A DNA stretch of 64,000 bases, taken from assembly GCA_025765595.1 (NCBI GenBank), contig JAIVFH010000040.1, positions 1 through 64,000 on the forward strand, in the 5' to 3' direction. Of the stretch, positions 35,101-46,617 are shown piece by piece. The translations under genes and the position numbers were made by a program. The first letter of the stretch is position 1. Each line of letters begins with the position of its first letter. Source of the stretch: Obelidium mucronatum. Lineage: Eukaryota; Chytridiomycota; Chytridiomycetes; Chytridiales; Chytriomycetaceae. The notes under the pieces were generated by a model. The model worked only from the letters and a program-made list of their open reading frames with translations, did no database searches and was not told the origin of the DNA.

Positions 35101-38000
35101 TCTTGATTTTACTGATTGCCTGATTGGAAACTCATACGAGCGGAAACTCGGCCTCAAAAACGTCGGAGATGTCAACTATCCCGTCACATTTACCTTGGAC
35201 AGAGAATTCCCCGACTTGGAATTCATACCTCCATCGCTTGTTATCAACCCCTTCTCAGAAAACTATGTCATTGTGTCCTATACACCGACTTCTTCAATAA
35301 GATCAACGGTTGCAATGACAGTTTCGTCTCCTTACTCCAACCACAAAATCCCCATTTCGCTGCATTCAGGAACAGCGATCCTCGAGTTCACGAGCGAGTT
35401 ATTGGACTTTGGAATGTTTGAACGAGTGTCTCGTCCTGCTCTGAAACTAGGAATCAAGAATACAGGAACTGTTAAAACATCATTTGTTGTGCGAGACTCA
35501 GTGAAACCCTCCATGTTTCAAATATCCGGCTCAAAGGGTCTTTTACAGCCCGGAAAGAGTGCAGAAGTGACAGTCACCCACATTCGCCATACCGTTTGCG
35601 AATTCAACGAAAAACTTGTGATTCGGAGTGACCTCATTGATAACTTTTACTATGTTCACGTGAAGGGACAATGTGAAGAATCTTTGTTGAAGCCCGACGA
35701 GTTCTCCTTGCTGAACCTAGGAATTTGTCCAGTCCTTGACGCAACGACAAAGACCTTGCGATTCAAAAACTATGGTCGTTATCCACTGGATTACACTGTC
35801 AAATCTACATATCCCCTCAAAGTGTTTCCATTGTCGGGACATATTAAGGGTGGTGATTCTGCCGAAGTGTCTGTGTCTTGGAGTCCTTCTGGTGGCTATG
35901 AGTTGCGGACACAACTCACACTGGCTACGAATATAGGAAACTACAATGTAATTGTTCGAGGAAAAGCCGCCTTCCCTGAACTTTTCATCAAGAATGTGTA
36001 CTTGGACTTTGGTGTTTGTGGAGTTGGATTCCCATACAGTGAAAAACTGGTCATGATCAATAAGGGAAAAGTCCCCCTGCACTATAACATTCCACCCATG
36101 CGTGAAGTTAGTTATTCAGTATCTCGACCAACAGGCTATCTGGATTTGAAAGAATCCATTGAGCTTGATGTGTTGTTCAAACCAACAGCAGTTGGTCGAT
36201 TTGCTCACAGCTTTATTGTAGAGTGCAAAGGTGTTAGTTATAAAGAAGTGGTGGTTGTTGGAATCGGTGGTGTGATTCGCTTGGATATTTCTCCTCCTTG
36301 TGTGGATCTAGGTAAAGAAAAAACTCTCTATGTCCTTTCAAAAGATTCAAATCTAATACCGCTTGTCCAAATAAGGCCATAGTCCATGCGATCTTCGAGT
36401 GTACCATGTTATTACTCTTACAAACAGCGGCGAAGTAGTCCTTCATATTGACTGGGCAACACTTGAAGAGCCAGGAGAACCAACCTGTACATTACACTTG
36501 CCAGAACCAATGGTTATCATGCCTGGTCGTGCTGCCAGATGCATATTCGGGGCAACCGCCCATAAAATCGGGCCGCTTTCCGCAAAGCTGGTAGTTCGAT
36601 CCAAAGAACGAAGTTTCATCGTCCCTGTCGCCGGTAATGCACATAGAAAAAAAAGAAGAACAATATTTTATTTTTGTGTTCGTTTCTGGATTTAGTTTAT
36701 TAACTTGCATAAAACGCAACAGGTGTCGGAGTCCGCATCATTCTCACAGAGAAGTCTCGCAGAATTCTTGAATCCGAACACCTTCCCGTCCTCATGCCCA
36801 CCGGCCCCTTTGGCAAAGAAATCACTATAGAAACTGTCGAACATTGGTTCAAGCTTATTCGCAGAAAGCGGCTTGACAAGGACCTGCAGATTGTCGAGTG
36901 CATCACTGATATTATGAAAGCCGCTAGACGACGGGAAACCACGACGCCAACGTTGAAAATTGAAGAAATTTTGGATCAAGATCTTGGATTCGATGAATTT
37001 GGCGGCGTTGGGAAGCAGCAGCAATCGAAACCAGCACAAGAGGTCATAATACCAGCAGGAGACACGCACGGACAATCATCATTTATTGCCGAAATAGCAA
37101 ACCCTTCAATCAATTCATCCACCCAGTCTTTGGAGCCAGCCATGTCACTTATTGACAACACATCATCATCTGCAGTCGACATTTCCACAACCTCACAACC
37201 TGTGTTGACTGAAAACCGCAACCCAAGTACCGCATCCGTGATTGAATCTCAAGGAATGTCTCTCAATTTCATCACAGACGACTCTGCTGCCACAAACCTG
37301 GAAGAAGTTCTCTCTGATCCAAACATTCCAAGCTCTGGAAGCACACCTGCCGCGGACCGGCACTCCTGAGACGCCAACTGCTAGAACCGAACCAAGTATC
37401 AGTCATTGTAACTGCTGCTCTTGAACATTCAAAGGAAGTCAAGTTTATTCATCAGAAGGAATCAATGTGGAAGAGTTTGAAGGAAAAGAAGATGAACACG
37501 ATAGAGAATCCTGTGAGCGTCGATGAAGTTGGAGAGATTTCAACAAAGGTATATTATTTATAATATTATCGGCTTGTATATATTTGCTTAACCTCCTTTG
37601 TTTTATCAAAGTTTATCGAATTGAAACGAGATTCACATCAACCCGAAAAACCTCAACCAGACGACTCAATTGTCCAAGACGTTATTGATTTCGGATCCTT
37701 GACAGTACGTACCCGTCATTACCGGAAAGAAAAGACCCCCACTTCCCTCTTATAACGCGCTTTATAATTTTGCAGATTCTCGACATCGCCACTGAACATT
37801 TGACATGCGTATTTGAGCCCGATTTAGAAATCGACTTGACAATTGTAATCGCACGACCCCCCGCCTTCCCACAAGAGCGAGAATCAAAACTCGACCGAAT
37901 TGGTGTTCACGCTGGAAACACATCTAGAAAATACAAGGAATTCCCACCTCTGAATCGTAGCTCGCGAAACGCAAAAACCGTAGAATTCTTTCGGAAATAG
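26139..38000 (+). CDS. HYDIN-like giant ASH-domain axonemal protein
   Basis: One gene of roughly 3,600 residues runs over many exons. After an alpha-helical N-terminal part (26139-27240) the protein is a long series of immunoglobulin-like MSP/ASH units, seen as recurring VDFGxxxxG / xxLxNxGxxxxxF / I.PxxG.L.PG / V.F.P patterns. Examples are VDFGVLRVGTKRVSRIRLHNRGI and FDFGHCMIGKDTVSLLPITNEGN. Such arrays build the HYDIN projection of the axonemal central pair and related ciliary proteins. The C-terminus is a Ser/Thr-rich linker and a short final exon ending KTVEFFRK. Introns are short and nearly all keep frame; an unusual GTCAAG...CTCAAG intron at 29131-29186 is inferred. Near 37365 the join is unclear. 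HYDIN itself versus another CFAP family member cannot be settled. Confidence 0.85.
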
Positions 38001-38154
38001 TGGGGGTGTTTTTTTTTTTCTAATATAAGAAAAAAAAATAAAAATGGAACTACTAAAAACCAAACCGAAAACCGTCACATAACAAACCGAGTTTTATTTT
38101 TTTTAAAAAAAAAAAGCAGGGATTATTGTATCAGTCCACCAAACTTTTCGTTTT

Positions 38155-38939
38155 TTAAGTAGATCTGTTTCTTCTCTTGAGTTGTTCTGGAATAGTAGTC
38201 AAGAGATCAAAGTTCTCCTTGGTGGCGATTTCCGCTTCAACAATGTCAATCAATGGGCGGAGGTATGGAGTGTCCTATAAAAGGAAAACAATAGGGTTAG
38301 AGTCACTGGTTTTTTCAGGATTCGTGTGTCATGCATGACTCCCAGCCCTCAGACTCATTCCGTCCAGCTCCCCCAACAAAAAAGACTCTCCAGGATTCTC
38401 TAATTTCGCATCATGGATGTTCGATTTCTCTTTTTGTCGCTGGTCTGTTGCTTGATGATGCTTTCCAATCCAATCTAACGAATCAACTTTTCCCTTTCCC
38501 GATAACACCAGACACCCAACCCAACCCACCAACTATCCCCCCCAACCCCCAGTCCACAAGCCAATCTTCTTTACCTGCGAGGCAGGGATCTGATCCTGTA
38601 GCTCCAACTCAGTCTGGGATGTCGACAGGGCAAAAGCACGTCTGAAGCGGAACAAACGGGCCTCCCTCTCAGCCGGCGACAAGCGTCTCAATGCTTCCTG
38701 GATAAGTGGTCCTTCATCTGGGATCAGATCGTCTTCCTTGAGGCCTTTTTTTTTTTTTTTGGTTTGGTGAATTTCTTTAGTTTCCTCCGTTGTAGTCGTC
38801 TCGTGAGCTCACCAAAGGCGCGGTGGCCCATGGCGCTCGCGTGCCAGTTGTTGAACGCAGTCATTGCGTTGGACGCACGGAACGTTCGCAGGCTGGTGAG
38901 AAGTCCACTGCCAACAAAACCGCCAATCGACGAAGCCAT
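38155..38939 (-). CDS. QCR7: Cytochrome bc1 complex subunit 7 (QCR7/UQCRB)
   Basis: A matrix-side subunit of respiratory complex III. Exon 1 (ATG at 38939) encodes MASSIGGFVGSGLLTSLRTF and FNNWHASAMGHRAFG. It splices to GLKEDDLIPDEGPLIQEALRRL, the highly conserved family core, then SPAEREARLFRFRRAF. Exon 3 after a roughly 300-bp intron gives DTPYLRPLIDIVEAEIATKENFD and ends KRRNRST. Length (about 125 residues) fits the family. It is convergent with the HYDIN-like gene, stops 155 bp apart. Confidence 0.93.
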
Positions 38940-39002
38940 TTTTTTTTTATAAAAAAGTGAAAATTATGAGAAATACTCTTCTTTATTTATCAATTTGTTG
39001 AA

Positions 39003-40059
39003 TTATTTAACAAGTCCCTCCAGTAGTGCAAGACTGGCAACGGCAACGCCCGCGTCGCCCAGGAACGACGCAGTTTCGATCCGGTACTGCTCCACGTCCA
39101 TCGCCATCTGCCGCTTGATTTTATCGAACGCTGTAACGGCTCCCTCAGCTACTGTCGCCTTCTTTCGGTTTCGGTATCGATCCAGCTTTGCTAAATCTTC
39201 AAGCTGCTGTGCTACAATCGCATGATATCTTTTTTTTTTTGGTAAGACATTAGAACCCCAAAAGAAAATAAATAAAAAAAGAATAAAAAACTCACTTGGC
39301 CGAAACTCCTTCACAAACGAGTAATTTCCAATCTTTTAGCCCTGTTCCCTGTTCTGGCGCCGCAGAAAGACGGGTAAAGAACTCGGTTGCCGGCGATAAT
39401 ATTTTGAAGACATACGCCGATGCCGTTGTTGCCAACTTGTAAAATAAAGAAAAAGGAACAGATTTAATATTTATAGAAAACAAATACATCCCCCCAAAAC
39501 AAAGAATCTTTTCTTACATTACTACTGAACCCCGTCCTTTGGACAACAACACTAACTTCATCCAAGGCACCACAACATCGCTTGATTAGCACCGCCGCAC
39601 ACTTTGATTGATACTCTGTAACTACAGTGTCTTTAAGAGTCTTGACAGTTTGCAAGAGTTGTTCTAATCACATTTCAGTATATTTTTTTTCTTTCATCAC
39701 AGCAAAAAACGTATTTACCTTTCAAAGCTCCTGAATCCGGGAATCCCAAAGGCAGTTTCTCAGAAATGCAGTCATCAAATAGGCTTGTGAGCTGTGTGAG
39801 TGAGTAAGCGTAATATTTTTTTTTAGAAATACATTGAAACAACACTTGTTTTTTTTTCTTACCACAACAGGTAACCGCCCAATATCTCCCAAAAGCGCTG
39901 CAACAACAGTCAGAATAGAGTTCTCTTGCGTTTCCGTGTCTGGAGGAGCAGCCGTTGGGGATGTAGCAGTATCGCTGATTTGCGAAGTAGTTGTCACGGC
40001 GGCAGGGATGGGCTGATGCATTTGTAATGTAATGATGAGATTATTATGTATAAGTAAAC

Positions 40060-40104
<45 letters not shown>

Positions 40105-42290
40105 GAAAAAAACCGAAAAAAAAGACGCAAACCTCATTCAGTTCCTTCAATTTTTGATTCAGTGAAACCGCTAGTTCGGAACACCAAACAAGATATCGAT
40201 TCAAGCATTGCAAAGAAAACTTGTAAAACGCAGCGATCAATGGTGCCAGATAAATGTCCTCCTTTTCCCATATTTTGCGTAGCGTCGTGAGTAAAGCTGA
40301 AGTAGGAGCCAATTGGAATCCTAAAAAAGATTAAGAAATAAAAGAAAAAGAAAAAGAAGAAATAAGAAATCACATGCAAAAAAAACAAACAACAGAGTCA
40401 AAAACAAACCATCAATAGAAGTACCCGATTTAGAATCCAACACTCGAATCATCAAAATGTTCGATTCAAAACAAGTCTCGTAGGCAGAAACAAGATCCTT
40501 TTGTCTAATTTTAAAGTAGACTTCCAAATTCCATCTCTTCCAAAACAATAGAGTAGAGGGATGTGAACGAAAATGGGACAACAACACGGTATCGACGGTA
40601 TCGGTGGTAAAAGAATGTTCTTCATCCTCGTTCTTTGATCCATGAGGATTTTGAAGGAAAGATTTCTCGAGTGATTCAACGAATCGAGTTGAAGACAGGT
40701 AGTTCTATTTAAGAATTAAAAAGTGTTGGTATAGAAAGAAAAAGAATGAAAAGAATGAGTGAGAAGAAGAAAGAAAACACACCGCCTACGGCGGTAGATA
40801 TCCTTCGGCGGTAAAAAAAAAAAAAAAAAAGAAACACACCGCCTTCGGCGGTAGATATCCGTCTTCGGCGGAAAGAAAGAAAAAAAAGAAACACACCGCC
40901 TACGGCGGTAGGGATCCGCCTTCGGCGGTGAAAAAGAAAAAAAAAGAAACACACCGCCTTCGGCGGTAGGGATCCGCCTTCGGCGGTAAAAAAGAAAAAA
41001 AAAAAAGAAACACACCGCCTACGGCGGTAGGGAACCGCCTTCGGTGGTAGATATCCGCCTTCGGCGGAAAGAAAGAAAAAAAAAGAAACACACCGCCTTC
41101 GGCGGTAGGGATCCGCCTTCGGCGGTAAAAAAGAAAAAAAAAGAAACACACCGCCTTCGGCGGTAGGGATCCGCCTTCGGCGGTAAAAAAGCGCCTACGG
41201 CGGTAGATATCCGCCTTCGGCGGAAAGACACACCGCCTTCGGCGGTAGATCGAAAAAAAAAAGAGTTTTTTCATACACAATGAAAAGAGTCAGGAATACC
41301 AGGACTAGAGCAAGAGTAAAAAGCACGAGTAGGAACAAGAAAATAGTCCCAAATGATGGGCAAGACAACATCAACCAAGAAATCAAAAGTAGTAGCAGTA
41401 GCAGTGGAAGAAGAAGAAGGAGGAGTAGTAGTAGAAGCAGCAGAAGCAGTAGTAGTAGTAGAAGAAGAAGAAAAAACGGATCGCGAGACATGCAGAAGAA
41501 CAGAGAGAGAATCACGAATGTACTCGAGCACGGCGGCATAGAAAGCATCCAGGTCATGAGAATGCGACTGTGCTAGTTTGTCAATGTCCGGCAGGATCAA
41601 GGCGCGCAGCTCCAGGCCGGCGGCGTCCAGGCCCCGGTCGACCAGCGCCTGGTTGCGCAGACAGTTCTTCAGGTCTTCCTGGGCGCCCGGCTTGTTTGCC
41701 AGCACGTTTTGCAGCGCGGCGTTCGTGGCGCCGCCCAGCAGCCGTGCGAGCGCCGCGGCGGCCGCGTCGATGCGTGTTTTCGATGAGTCACCGGCGGATG
41801 AGTCACCGGCGGCCAGGAAGCGCAGACGGTGCATCTCGGCGACGGCGCGCTGCATGTCCGCGTGCGACTCCGACGCCGCCGCCAGAGACGCCAGCCGGGC
41901 CTCGAGCGCAGCCAGGCTCTCAGCGACGGCGCGGCGGGTCTGTGCGCGCGCGAGCGAGCGGCGCAGGGCCAGGCGGCGCTCGAGCAGCGCACGCGACTCG
42001 GCGGCCATTGCGGCGGCGTCGGCGCGCGCGGCGGCGAGCAGGGCGTCGAGCGCGTCGAGCGGGTTTTCCGCGTCGTCGCCGTCGTTTTGCGGCAGCGGCG
42101 CGTACGCCTTCAGCGCCGTCGCGAGGCCAATGAACGCCGCGTAGTCCGTGTTGATCAGCTCGACAAGCTCGCCCTTCAGCTGCTGCAGCCGCTGCGACAA
42201 GTCGTGCCGCAGCACTGACAGCCCAGTGCCGTGAATGCGCGCGGCGACTGCGTCGTCAGAGTCAATGTCAAAGTCGGCGGCGTCGAGCAT
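39003..42290 (-). CDS. COG2: Conserved oligomeric Golgi complex subunit 2
   Basis: COG2 belongs to lobe A of the COG tether, which captures vesicles for retrograde traffic within the Golgi. The N-terminal exon (42290 to about 41274) has the family signature: LRHDLSQRLQQLKGELVELINTDYAAFIGLATAL, followed by heptad coiled coil and LQNVLANKPGAQEDLKNCLRNQALVDRGLDA. After a roughly 560-bp intron full of hairpin repeats come the YLSSTRFVESLEKSF, WNLEVYFKIRQKDL and LAPLIAAFYKFSLQCLNRYLVW segments, and the end GDAGVAVASLALLEGLVK. Frame is kept throughout. The first exon is far richer in G+C than the others. It starts 36 bp from the divergent Dnmt2 start. Confidence 0.9.
40061..40102. repeat. 42-base A homopolymer in a COG2 intron
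   Basis: An uninterrupted run of 42 A (T on the coding strand) lies in an intron of COG2, close to its 3' splice side as a long polypyrimidine tract. Its exact length is the kind of value an assembly can get wrong. Confidence 0.9.
40780..41252. repeat. Intronic array of short inverted repeats
   Basis: About eighteen copies of a 13-base palindrome (ccgccttcggcgg or ccgcctacggcgg, a few with one change) occur mostly in pairs separated by tagggatccg or tagatatccg. The pairs are spaced by A-rich runs of about 22-30 bases. Each can fold into a 5-bp stem with a 3-base loop, on either strand. Differences are confined largely to the loop, and the rare stem changes are single. The array fills most of the intron that splits COG2. 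Confidence 0.9.
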
Positions 42291-42326
42291 CGTTCTTTGA
42301 TTTCTTTTTTTTTTTTTTTAAATAAA

Positions 42327-43823
42327 ATGTCAAAACCAACAACGGTCCTTGAGTTGTATTCGGGGATCGGCGGGCACCACGCAGCCTACTGCAAGTTATT
42401 TGGAATCGATCCTAGTAAGACAAAAAGCACCAGCGAGGAGGGAGACGATCAACCACACCCAAAGTTCTACGCCTATGATGTGAATGCAAATGCAAACACT
42501 GTCTACGCATACAACTTTCCCACCGACGAACCGCCATCCTCTAGAGACATATCTCAACTGACTGTTTCTGATTTTGAACAAATCGGTGCTACACTGTGGG
42601 TCATGTCTCCTCCATGTCAACCTTACAGTTAAGTACGCTTTGAATAACCATGAGTTTTTTTTTTAGCCTGTTTTGTTAAACCTTTTTTTTAAACAGCGCG
42701 TAATGGATCTCGTTTGGAAAGCACAGACCCCCGATCCCACTCCTTCCTGAAATTAATCCAAGAACTCCCAAAAATGACACAGCCAACCAACTCGACGAGT
42801 CCAACAACAACACCACCACCACCAACCCATATCCTTCTAGAAAACGTACTAGGCTTCGAAACAAGCGATACATTCCAAATCCTATGTAAAGTATTGAGAA
42901 ATGAATGCGGATACGCCCTTCAAGGATACATTATCAATCCGATTGATTGCGGGGTACCAAATTCACGGCCGCGGTTTTACCTATTGGCCAAGAAAAAAAA
43001 AACAAGTGGTGCCAGTGGTGGCAGTGGTGGTGATGACGAGTTTGGAGTTCCAGAGAATACAGATAAATTCAATAACCCCCCGACCGAGGCGATCGGAGGA
43101 TTATCCGCCGTCAAACAACCCCATGAAATACGCGATTACTTGGACAAGAATCATGACGACGACGAAACGAGTGATTCAAATCTACAAATTCCCCATCGCA
43201 AGCTCTGGAAAGCTGCAGAGCAATTTGATATTCTACGACCGAGTCATCGAAGGAGTTGTTGTTTCACGAAAGGGTACGGAAAGTTTGCGAGGGGGACGGG
43301 GTCTGTGTTGTGTATGGCTAGTGATGATGAGATTTTGGAGGCTGCCAAAAAATATGGGTTTGAAGAAGGCGGAAAGGAGGATAATGATGGAAACGACAGT
43401 ATTGATTCGTCTTGTTCCTTGACGCAACTGAATTGGGAAGGTGTCGCATCAGAACAGGTACAAAGAGCCTTAAAGCACCTATTCAGCAAGTACTTTGAGT
43501 TACGGAAAAAATGGAAACCAACAGCACAAGAAAAAGGAGACCAAGAACACTTGACTGCCTCAGGAAAACCAAAGAAACTGTCTGCCAAACGAAAACGGGA
43601 AATTGATATGGAACGGGGTAGCTGGCCTGACCAATTGGAGGCGTGTCCGTTGGCGGCATTGAAGTTGCGCTATTTCAGCGTGAAGGAGGTTGCGCGGTTG
43701 CAAGGATTCCCGGAGTGGTTCGCGTTTCCGGATACTGTCACGCAAGAACAAGGATGGAAGTTGTTGGGCAATTCAATTAATGTGTTTATTGTAGAGAGAC
43801 TTCTTTCTTATTTATTGAAATAA
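42327..43823 (+). CDS. DNMT2: Dnmt2/Trdmt1 tRNA cytosine-5 methyltransferase
   Basis: Dnmt2 methylates C38 in the anticodon loop of tRNA-Asp and a few others, using S-adenosylmethionine. Motif I is VLELYSGIGGHHAAY, motif IV PPCQPYTRNGSR (catalytic cysteine) is formed across the only intron (GTTAAG at about 42630 to the AG at about 42698), and motif VI is ENVLGFE. The Dnmt2-specific CFT segment is present as CCFTKGYGKFARGTGSVL, and motifs IX-X as KEVARLQGFPEWFAFP and LLGNSINVFIVERLL. Two low-complexity inserts (TSPTTTPPPP and SGASGGSGGDD) make it longer than most relatives. The 3' end has been duplicated in tandem downstream. Confidence 0.95.
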
Positions 43824-43845
43824 AATATCCAGAGCCAAAGGGGTG

Positions 43846-44487
43846 TCTGACCAATTTGGAGGGCGTGTCCAGTTGGAGGCATTGAAGTTGCGCTATTTCA
43901 GCGTGAAGGAGGTTGCGCGGTTGCAAGGATTCCCTGAGTGGTTCGCGTTTCCGGATACTGTCACGCAAGAACAAGGATGGAAGTTGTTGGGCAATTCAAT
44001 TAATGTGTTTATTGTAGAGAGACTTCTTTCTTATTTATTGAAATAAAATATCCAGAGCCAAAGGGTTGTTTGACCAATTTGGAGGGCGTTTCCGGTTGGC
44101 GGTATTGAAGTTGCGTTATTTCAGCGTGAAAGGAGGTTGCGCGGTTGCAAGGATTCCCGGAGTGGTTCGCGTTTCCGGATACTGTCACGCAAGAACAAGG
44201 ATGGAAGCTGCTGGGCAATTCAATCAATGTGTTTATTGTAGAGAGACTTCTTTCTTATTTATTGAAATAAAATATTCAGTAACTGGCCTGACCAATTTGG
44301 AGGGCGTTTCCGGTTGGCGGTATTGAAGTTGCGCTATTTCAGCGTGAAGGAGGTTGCGCGGTTGCAGGGATTCCCGGAGTAGTTTGCGTTTCCGGATACT
44401 GTCACGCAAGAGCAAGGATGGAAGCTGCTGGGCAATTCAATCAATGTGTTTATTGTGGAGAGACTTCTTTCTTATTTATTGAATTGA
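43846..44487 (+). pseudogene. Three tandem decayed copies of the Dnmt2 3' end
   Basis: The last ~195 coding bases of Dnmt2 plus the aataaaatat trailer are repeated three times at spacings of about 220 bp (start points near 43848, 44071 and 44289). Copy 2 keeps an open frame from LEALKLRYFSVKEVA to SYLLK. Copy 3 has an extra A (gcgtgaaaggagg) that breaks the frame. Copy 4 has TGG changed to TAG (ccggagtagttt) and a changed end. Only the C-terminal motifs IX-X are present, so none can be an enzyme. Each carries its own AATAAA-like signal. Confidence 0.92.
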
Positions 44488-44821
44488 AATCCTTTTACCC
44501 ACATATTCCACTACATACTATATCAGGTTCAGTGAACTTGAAATTTGACGTCCTTAATCTTGTTAAAACCACGTTTCCTGTGCCTTTGTGGAAGAAATTT
44601 CCAGGCATTAAAGAACTTAACAGTTTTGTACTGAATACAAAACATCTCAACGACTTTATCCACCCATTGATGAAGGAAACTGTTTTAAACTTTGGAGCAA
44701 AGTGTTCCTGGAAGAGTGGCGCATTCACTTATGGTGTATTCAAAACTTTTGTTTGCTCCATGCGAAAAATAAAAACTTTCCCCCCCTCAGACATTATTTC
44801 CCTCTGTAATGACTTCCCCCT
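44488..44821. other. Intergenic, one unassigned open frame
   Basis: Between the last Dnmt2 fragment and the 3' end of the next gene there is a plus-strand open stretch with protein-like content (VLNLVKTTFPVPLWKKF, FVLNTKHLNDFIHPLMKE), but no start codon of its own and no relative I recognise. It may be a relic of the DNA that was next to Dnmt2 before the duplications, or chance. Confidence 0.35.
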
Positions 44822-46564
44822 TCACTTTCTCTTTTTGCCCCCTCCCCTCGGCCCCAAATTGTCAAATAACGTCTTGGTCTTTGACGCTGAAGCAACAGCC
44901 GCGGAACGCTTCTTTCTTGTGCTTCCATGCAGTGGAGGTGGTGTTGATAGTCTATTCTCATCTTCGTCGTCGTCGTCGTTGTCTGGCGCATAATGCCACC
45001 CTTTCTTCAACCCTGTCACGCGTCTCTTTCTATTGGATTTACTTCCACCACTACCACCGTTTTCCGCACCCGAATTTGGCTTCCCTGCGACGACATTCGG
45101 CGTCCTGGATCGCGTGAGAACTCTTCCCTTCTCCTCTAAATCATCAACGTCATCGTTAATGTCAACATCATCGTTTTCATCCCCACAACTGACATTAGTC
45201 TTGACGGCTTGGCAGCTCTCTCTTCCTGGCGTTTTGGTTTCTTGCTCCACCACCACTGCCACCAATCGCTTTCGCTTGTTTGAGATTTCGGTAGAAATTG
45301 GAATCGCTGCTGCTGCTGCTACTGCGGCCGCCAGGAATCGCTCAATATCCTCTTCCTCGTCATCATCGATACGTTGTGGTTTTGTCTTTGGTTGTTGGCA
45401 ACTTGGCGGTGTTGTTTGGTCGGTTTCAAGCAAAAGCAACCGTGTCATTTCCTCCTGTTGCAGCTGCGTGGTGCCAGGAATATCGAGCTCCTCCAAAAGC
45501 GTCACATCATCGAAAATCGAGTCTACAAGAAGGAGTGATACGTCCACGCGGTGGTTTGTTTCCGCCAGCGCTTCTGCTGCAGTATCAAGTATACCATCTT
45601 GAGCTGAAACTGCAGTCGCCTCCAATGGTGGTGCCTCATAAATATCAAAATCTGGAGTTGCTGATGGTATTGTTTCTTTCATCGTGACTTCCATCGCCGC
45701 TACTACAGGTAAGTCTTCGGCATTGTTATCGCTACTTTCTTCTGACTCAAGTATCGCGGATGAAGTGTCAGTGATTGCTACAGTATTCGCTTCCATATCA
45801 TTTCTGTGACCCGGAATAATACTATTACTGCTACCATTCCCAGAAGCAAGCTTGTGTTTTTGTTGTTTAAGTTTAGTATCCTACTCGTTTTTGTTAGTTC
45901 TCAATTCGAGATATTTGGACGTCAAAAAACGAACCATAATTTCCTCAATCGCATCAATCATCAAATCTGATTCTTGTAGTAGTTGGCTTGGCCTTTTTGA
46001 TACGATAGCAGACACTGTAAGAAAACAATTCAGAAAATATACAGAAGAAGAAAAAAGGAAAAAAAATGAGGGGGAAGCCGTCGAGACTCTTACCGCTAAT
46101 GCTACTGCTTTCAGACAGTAGTTCAATTGAAACGGCGCTACTGGCGGCAGGAGGTGTTCCGTCACAAGTCTCGATGGTCATCATCGCGTCATTTCCTTTT
46201 ATGCTCTTCTCGCCCTCCTTCTTCTTGTCCTCCTCCTTCGCGTCTACTGTTCCTAACAGCATAATAACATTTTAATTTAATTACTGGGTATAACAAAGAG
46301 AATACCGGACTCAACCACAGCATCAACCACATCAACGGCACACAGCGCGTCGAGATACTCCAGCGCCGCGTCAATCTCGTCGTCAATCAGCGTCGCGTCG
46401 GCGTCCAGCGGCGCCAAGCATCGTTCGGACACCGGCAGCTGTTCGGACACGCGTTCGGACACGCAGGCGTCGCGTTGGAGCAGCGGCTCGAGCGCCGTCC
46501 ACGACGTGTCGAGCAGCTGGCCAAACTCGCGCGTGGCGTCGGGTGCGGGTGCGGCGTCGTGCAT
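44822..46564 (-). CDS. Acidic, basic-tailed orphan, probably nuclear
   Basis: Not recognised. The first exon (ATG at 46564; MHDAAPAPDATREFGQLLDTSWTALEPLL) is GC-rich. It joins by a GTATTC...GTTAG intron to GTVDAKEEDKKKEGEK, and by a second intron to VSAIVSKRPSQLLQESDLMIDAIEEI. An apparent in-frame TAG is removed by a 57-bp intron (45828-45884) holding a TACTAA branch site. The long last exon is acidic (SEESSDNNAEDL, DENDDVDINDDVDDLEE) and ends with a basic, KR-rich tail (RKRRVTGLKKGWHYAP, GGGKKRK) like a nuclear localisation signal. Poly-Ala and acidic stretches suggest a chromatin or nucleolar protein, but that is inference. Confidence 0.6.
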
Positions 46565-46617
46565 TGTTTCTTTTTTGGTGTTGTTTCTTTTGGTTCTTTT
46601 GTTGAAACATTAATTAA

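Noticed and set aside
40780..41252. Regularly spaced palindromes as a CRISPR array
   Set aside because: Spacers are A-rich and alike rather than unique, repeats are 13 bp, and the setting is an intron of a eukaryotic gene.
40780..41252. UUCG tetraloop hairpins
   Set aside because: In ccgccttcggcgg the best fold is a 5-bp stem with a 3-base loop; a C(UUCG)G tetraloop would leave a C-C mismatch just below it.
41570..42218. Long plus-strand frames rich in Arg, Ala and Ser over the COG2 first exon
   Set aside because: Antisense shadows of a GC-rich exon; COG2 on the minus strand has the conserved motifs.
45828..45884. In-frame TAG in the acidic orphan as stop-codon readthrough
   Set aside because: A 57-bp GTAGGA...AGCAG intron with a TACTAA branch site removes it and keeps the frame.
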